28,468 nt of DNA from Kiloniellales bacterium. GTDB lineage: Bacteria > Pseudomonadota > Alphaproteobacteria > Kiloniellales > JAKSBE01. Positions 24,485 to 28,468 of the stretch are shown here, one piece after another (within the stretch, counting starts at the first letter, position 1; the number at the start of each line of letters is the position of its first letter). The notes below the pieces were generated by a model. It searched no databases. It was given only the letters and a program-made list of their open reading frames with translations, and was not told the origin of the DNA. The stretch spans positions 1 through 28,468 of the forward strand of contig JASJAL010000010.1 in the NCBI GenBank assembly GCA_030067055.1, in the 5' to 3' direction. The translations under genes and the position numbers were made by a program.

Positions 24485-25318
24485 CTACTCCGCGGCGCAG
24501 ACCGCCGCCTCGTCGTAGTCGACCGAGTCCAGGTCGCGGATCGTCGCCTGAGGGCTGCAGAGCGGGCAGGCCGGGTCGGCCGTGACCCGGACGCTGCGGA
24601 AGGCTGCGGCCAGGCCCTCGTAGAGCAGCAGGCGGCCCGACAGGCTCTCGCCGATCCCGATCAGCTCCTTGATCACCTCGGTCGCCTGCAGGGCGCCCAG
24701 GGTGCCCGGCAGGGCGCCCAGCACGCCGACGTCGGCGCAGCTTTCCTTTGGATTGGGTGGCTGCGCGCCGAAGACGCAGCGGTAGCAGGGATGGGCATCC
24801 GGCTCGCCGGCGTCGCGCAGGTGCGCCTTGAAGGTTGAGATCTGGCCGTCGAAGCGCATGATCGCCGCCGAGACCAGGGTCTTACCGGCCAGATAACAGG
24901 CGTCGTGGACCAGGTAGCGGGTCGCGAAATTGTCCGAGCCGTCGGCGACCAGATCGTAGCCGGCGATCAGCTCGGCGGCGTTGGCGCGGCCGATCCGGGT
25001 TCGGTGGGGCACCACCGTCACCTCGGGGTTGATCTCGGCCAGGCGCTTGACCGCGCTCTCGACCTTGGCCAGGCCGATGTCGGAGGTCGCGTGCAGGATC
25101 TGGCGCTGCAGGTTGGACAGGTCGACCTCGTCGTCGTCGACCACGCCCAGGGTTCCGACCCCGGCGGCGGCCAGGTAGAGCAGCAGGGGCGAGCCCAGGC
25201 CGCCGGCGCCGATCACCAGGACTCTGGACTCCAGCAGCCGGGCCTGGCCCTCCTCGCCGATCTCCGGCAGCACCAGGTGCCGGGCGTAGCGGTCGATCTG
25301 GTCGTCGCTGAACTCCAT
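24485..25318 (-). CDS. moeB: E1-like adenylyltransferase (MoeB/ThiF/HesA family)
   Basis: This 277-residue protein adenylates the C-terminal Gly-Gly of a ubiquitin-like sulfur carrier (MoaD or ThiS) for molybdopterin or thiamin synthesis. Residues 37-43 (GAGGLGS) form the ATP-binding loop; DDDEVDLSNLQRQ and GSDNFATR are further family blocks. Two CxxC pairs (Cys178/Cys181 and Cys251/Cys254) bind zinc, and Cys194 lies in KESCADVGVLG. MoeB and ThiF cannot be separated by sequence alone. Sulfur-carrier work fits the nearby cysK. The ATG at 25318 has GGGAG and GAGGAG upstream; a TTG at 25345 is less likely. Confidence 0.88.
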   Translation of the reverse strand: MEFSDDQIDRYARHLVLPEIGEEGQARLLESRVLVIGAGGLGSPLLLYLAAAGVGTLGVVDDDEVDLSNLQRQILHATSDIGLAKVESAVKRLAEINPEVTVVPHRTRIGRANAAELIAGYDLVADGSDNFATRYLVHDACYLAGKTLVSAAIMRFDGQISTFKAHLRDAGEPDAHPCYRCVFGAQPPNPKESCADVGVLGALPGTLGALQATEVIKELIGIGESLSGRLLLYEGLAAAFRSVRVTADPACPLCSPQATIRDLDSVDYDEAAVCAAE

Positions 25319-25372
25319 GGCTCTCCCAATCTCCTCCGGCGTCAATTCTGCGCCAAGCCGGCGGCGAGCGCC

Positions 25373-25441
25373 AGGGTCGGGCTGCGGTGCCGACCCTCAC
25401 CCGCGCGATGTCACCTCATCCGCGCGAAGCGCCGGGCTGCG
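25373..25441. repeat. Short repeat-rich intergenic block
   Basis: In the 177-base moeB-cysK gap, AGGGTCGG (25373-25380) pairs with CCGACCCT (25390-25397). CCTCACCCGCGCGA (25395-25408) recurs with one change at 25414-25427, and CGGGCTGCG occurs at 25379-25387 and 25433-25441. This looks like a small dispersed palindromic element or its remnant. Copies elsewhere cannot be counted from this window. Confidence 0.4.
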
Positions 25442-25495
25442 CCCCTTGTCGAAGGGTGATTGCGCTCAAATGGTCGGGGCCAGACGCCCAGGCCA

Positions 25496-26485
<990 letters not shown>

Positions 26486-26516
26486 CCTGTCTCTCCCTCG
26501 GCCGACGGACGGCCCC

Positions 26517-26972
26517 CTAGATGCTGAAGTCCGGGATCTCGGCGGCCTCGCGGCGGATCCCGCTCTCGCGGGCCCGGTTGCAGAGCTCCTCGACGGTCAT
26601 GGCGTCGAAGCGGGCCATCATCTCCTCCTGAAGCTCGGCCCAGATCGGACGCACGACCTTGAGACCGATGTCGGAGCCCTCGCTCTCCTCGATCGGGTCG
26701 GGCGCGCCCTCCAGCTCCCGAACGACGCGGATGATCTCGCCGACCGTGATCCGGCGGCGCTCCCGCGCCAGGCGGTAGCCGCCGCGCGGGCCGCGCTGGC
26801 CGGCCAGGATCTCCTTGTGCACCAGGTGCTGCAGGACCTGCTCCAGGTAGCGCCGCGGGATCTTCTGCCGCTCCGAGATCTCGTTGGAGCGCACCGGGCT
26901 CGGCCCGGCGTGGTAGGCGACGTCGACCACCGCCTCGATCGCGAAGAGCAGCTTCTTCGACAGGCGTAGCAT
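26517..26972 (-). CDS. Rrf2-family transcriptional regulator without Fe-S cysteines
   Basis: This 151-residue protein has the Rrf2 winged helix: [34 protein letters not shown] and the [11 protein letters not shown] wing. Its sole cysteine is Cys131, outside the region where IscR, RirA and NsrR hold their cluster ligands (about 90-110), so an Fe-S sensor role is unlikely. The neighbouring cysK suggests a CymR-like role in cysteine control; that is inference. The ATG at 26972 shares one base with the dut stop (TGATG), a coupled arrangement. The frame remains open upstream through dut, but only this part is family-like. Confidence 0.9.
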   Translation of the reverse strand: MLRLSKKLLFAIEAVVDVAYHAGPSPVRSNEISERQKIPRRYLEQVLQHLVHKEILAGQRGPRGGYRLARERRRITVGEIIRVVRELEGAPDPIEESEGSDIGLKVVRPIWAELQEEMMARFDAMTVEELCNRARESGIRREAAEIPDFSI

Positions 26973-27451
26973 CAGCTCTCGCCGACCTCCGCCGACGCGC
27001 TCTCGACGCCGGTCGAGCCGAAGCCGCCGGCGCCCCGCTGGCTTTCGCTCAGCTCGGAAACTTCGTCCCAGGCGACCTGGACCACCGGGGCGACGACCAT
27101 CTGGGCGATCCGCATGCCCCGGTCGATGGCGAAGGACTCCTGGCCCAGGTTGATCAGGATCACGCCGATCTCGCCGCGGTAGTCGGCGTCGATGGTGCCC
27201 GGCGTGTTCAGGATGGTGATCCCGTGCCGCAGCGCCAGGCCCGAGCGCGGCCGGACCTGCGCCTCGGTCCCCGGCGGGAGTGCTATGGCGATGCCGGTGG
27301 GGATCAGCTGGCGCTCGCCCGGCTGAAGGATCACCGCGTTCTCCACGGCGGCCACGAGGTCGACGCCGGCGCTGTCGGCCGTGGCGTAGTGCGGCAGCGG
27401 CAGGCCGGCGCCGTGCGGCAGCCGCTTGACCTGAACGGCGAGGCTTCCCAC
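26972..27451 (-). CDS. dut: dUTP diphosphatase
   Basis: This 159-residue trimeric enzyme hydrolyses dUTP to dUMP, keeping uracil out of DNA. All five family motifs are visible in order: [30 protein letters not shown] and the C-terminal [10 protein letters not shown] that closes over the active site. About ten residues follow the last motif. The ATG at 27451 lies 6 bases after the coaBC stop, a very common gene pair. Its stop overlaps the Rrf2 gene's start. Confidence 0.97.
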   Translation of the reverse strand: MGSLAVQVKRLPHGAGLPLPHYATADSAGVDLVAAVENAVILQPGERQLIPTGIAIALPPGTEAQVRPRSGLALRHGITILNTPGTIDADYRGEIGVILINLGQESFAIDRGMRIAQMVVAPVVQVAWDEVSELSESQRGAGGFGSTGVESASAEVGES

Positions 27452-27457
27452 GGCGGC

Positions 27458-28468
27458 TCAGGCCTCTCCGCCGAACCAGGCAGCGATGCGCTGGCCCAGG
27501 CGCTCGGCGACCAGCTCCTTGCTCAGGCGCGGCCAGTCCTCGACGCCCTCGGCATCGATCAGGTGCACGCTGTTCTCGGCGCCGCCGAAGGTGCCGCTGT
27601 CCGGCGAGACGTCGTTCGCCAGGATCCAGTCGCAGCCCTTCTTGGCGAGCTTGGCCTTGGCGTGGGCGATCACCTTCTCGGTCTCGGCAGCGAATCCGAT
27701 CACCAGCTGCGGGCGCCGGTTCCCGGCCTCCGACAGGGTCGCGAGGATGTCGGGGTTCTCGGTCAGCTTGAGGGCCGGCGGCGCCTTGCCGTTCTTCTTG
27801 GTCTTCTGGCTGCCGGCCTTGGCCGGGCGCCAGTCGGAGACGGCGGCGGCACAGACCGCGACGTCGACCGGCAGGGCGGCCTGGCAGGCCGCCAGCATCT
27901 GCGCGGCCGATTCCACCCGGGAGACCGCCACCCCTGGCGGGTCCGGCAAGGCGGTCGGGCCGGAAACCAGGGTGGTCTCGGCGCCCAGGCGGGCCAGCGC
28001 GGTCGCGATGGCGTGGCCCTGGCGCCCCGAGGAGCGGTTGGCGATGTAGCGCACCGGGTCGATGGCCTCGTGGGTCGGGCCCGAGGTCACCAGGGCCCGG
28101 CGGCCGGACAGCGGCGCGGCCTCGGCGAAGAAGGCCTCGATGGCGGCCAGGATCTCTGCCGGCTCGGCCATGCGACCGGGGCCGTACTCGCCGCAAGCCA
28201 TGTCGCCCTCGTTGGGGCCGACCAGATGCAGGCCGCGGGCCGCCAGGGTCGCAATGTTCTGCTGGGTCGCCGGGTGCAGCCACATGCGGACGTTCATCGC
28301 CGGCGCCGCCAGGACCGCCGTGTCGGTCGCCAGCAGCACGGTCGAGGCCAGGTCGTCGGCCCGACCGGTCGCCATCTTGGCCAGCAGGTCGGCGCTGGCC
28401 GGCGCCACCACCAGCAGGTCGGCGTCGCGCGACAGCTGGATGTGGCCCATCTCGGCCTCGTCGGTCAG
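27458..28468 (-). CDS. coaBC: Bifunctional phosphopantothenoylcysteine decarboxylase/synthetase, 5' end outside window
   Basis: The frame stays open to the window edge, so the N-terminal part (about 70-90 residues) of a roughly 400-residue protein is missing. The enzyme makes 4'-phosphopantetheine for coenzyme A. The visible CoaC part has the PAMN motif and the substrate-loop Cys in MACGEYGPGRM. The CoaB part starts near LSGRRALVTSGPTHEAIDPVRY, with NRSSGRQG, AAVSDWRP and KKGCDWILAND. No frameshift is seen. dut follows after 6 bases, so the two genes are likely co-transcribed. Confidence 0.97.
   Translation of the reverse strand: MTDEAEMGHIQLSRDADLLVVAPASADLLAKMATGRADDLASTVLLATDTAVLAAPAMNVRMWLHPATQQNIATLAARGLHLVGPNEGDMACGEYGPGRMAEPAEILAAIEAFFAEAAPLSGRRALVTSGPTHEAIDPVRYIANRSSGRQGHAIATALARLGAETTLVSGPTALPDPPGVAVSRVESAAQMLAACQAALPVDVAVCAAAVSDWRPAKAGSQKTKKNGKAPPALKLTENPDILATLSEAGNRRPQLVIGFAAETEKVIAHAKAKLAKKGCDWILANDVSPDSGTFGGAENSVHLIDAEGVEDWPRLSKELVAERLGQRIAAWFGGEA

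Noticed and set aside
26973..28283. Long upstream extension of the Rrf2 frame
   Set aside because: The extension runs through dut and coaBC in another frame and is Arg/Gly-rich nonsense; only 26517-26972 is Rrf2-like.

Overview
This 28.5-kb window is GC-rich chromosomal DNA from an alphaproteobacterium, most likely in the Rhodospirillales/Kiloniellales area. The order metK-trmB-rimP-nusA-ylxR-infB-rbfA-truB-rpsO-pnp, the divergent fabI-fabB-fabA / irr pair and the coaBC-dut-rrf2-cysK run all fit that group, but genus and species cannot be read from the sequence. No transposase, integrase, phage gene, tRNA, rRNA or CRISPR array was seen.

Layout. (1) 1-11137, plus strand: the 3' part of metK, trmB, then the transcription/translation operon. 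The operon is preceded by an intrinsic-terminator hairpin that lies before the only well-placed rimP start, a CTG codon. A long hairpin sits between rpsO and pnp. (2) 11166-14562: a glycerophosphodiester phosphodiesterase converges on the unsaturated fatty-acid operon fabA-fabB-fabI (minus strand, ATGA overlap between fabB and fabI). (3) 14563-18015: the iron regulator irr, then a rubrerythrin with an Irr-type ICE palindrome beside a strong promoter, then a GlpC/HdrD-like Fe-S protein and a DUF3501 protein. This reads as an iron- or peroxide-responsive redox unit. (4) 18016-21700: an accessory-looking regulatory island with an AraC-type gene broken by one in-frame TGA, a small unknown protein, a receiver protein whose phosphoacceptor position is Gly, and an intact AraC paralogue. 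Both AraC genes carry the same upstream element of three helically phased half-sites. (5) 21710-24458: a secreted SH3 protein, a 2-hydroxyacid dehydrogenase, a small HTH protein and a stand-alone receiver, with two strong inverted repeats between the last two. (6) 24485-28468, minus strand: moeB/thiF-like, cysK, an Rrf2 regulator without the Fe-S cysteines, dut, and the 3' part of coaBC.

Regions 1, 2 and 6 are ordinary housekeeping DNA. The points most worth a second look are the rimP leader and CTG start, the TGA at a cysteine position in the first AraC gene with its shared upstream element, the Gly-for-Asp receiver, the ICE/irr/rubrerythrin unit with a possibly leaderless irr, and the hairpins at 23841-24006. 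I do not see a convincing wholly new multi-gene system. The closest candidate is the AraC/receiver island.
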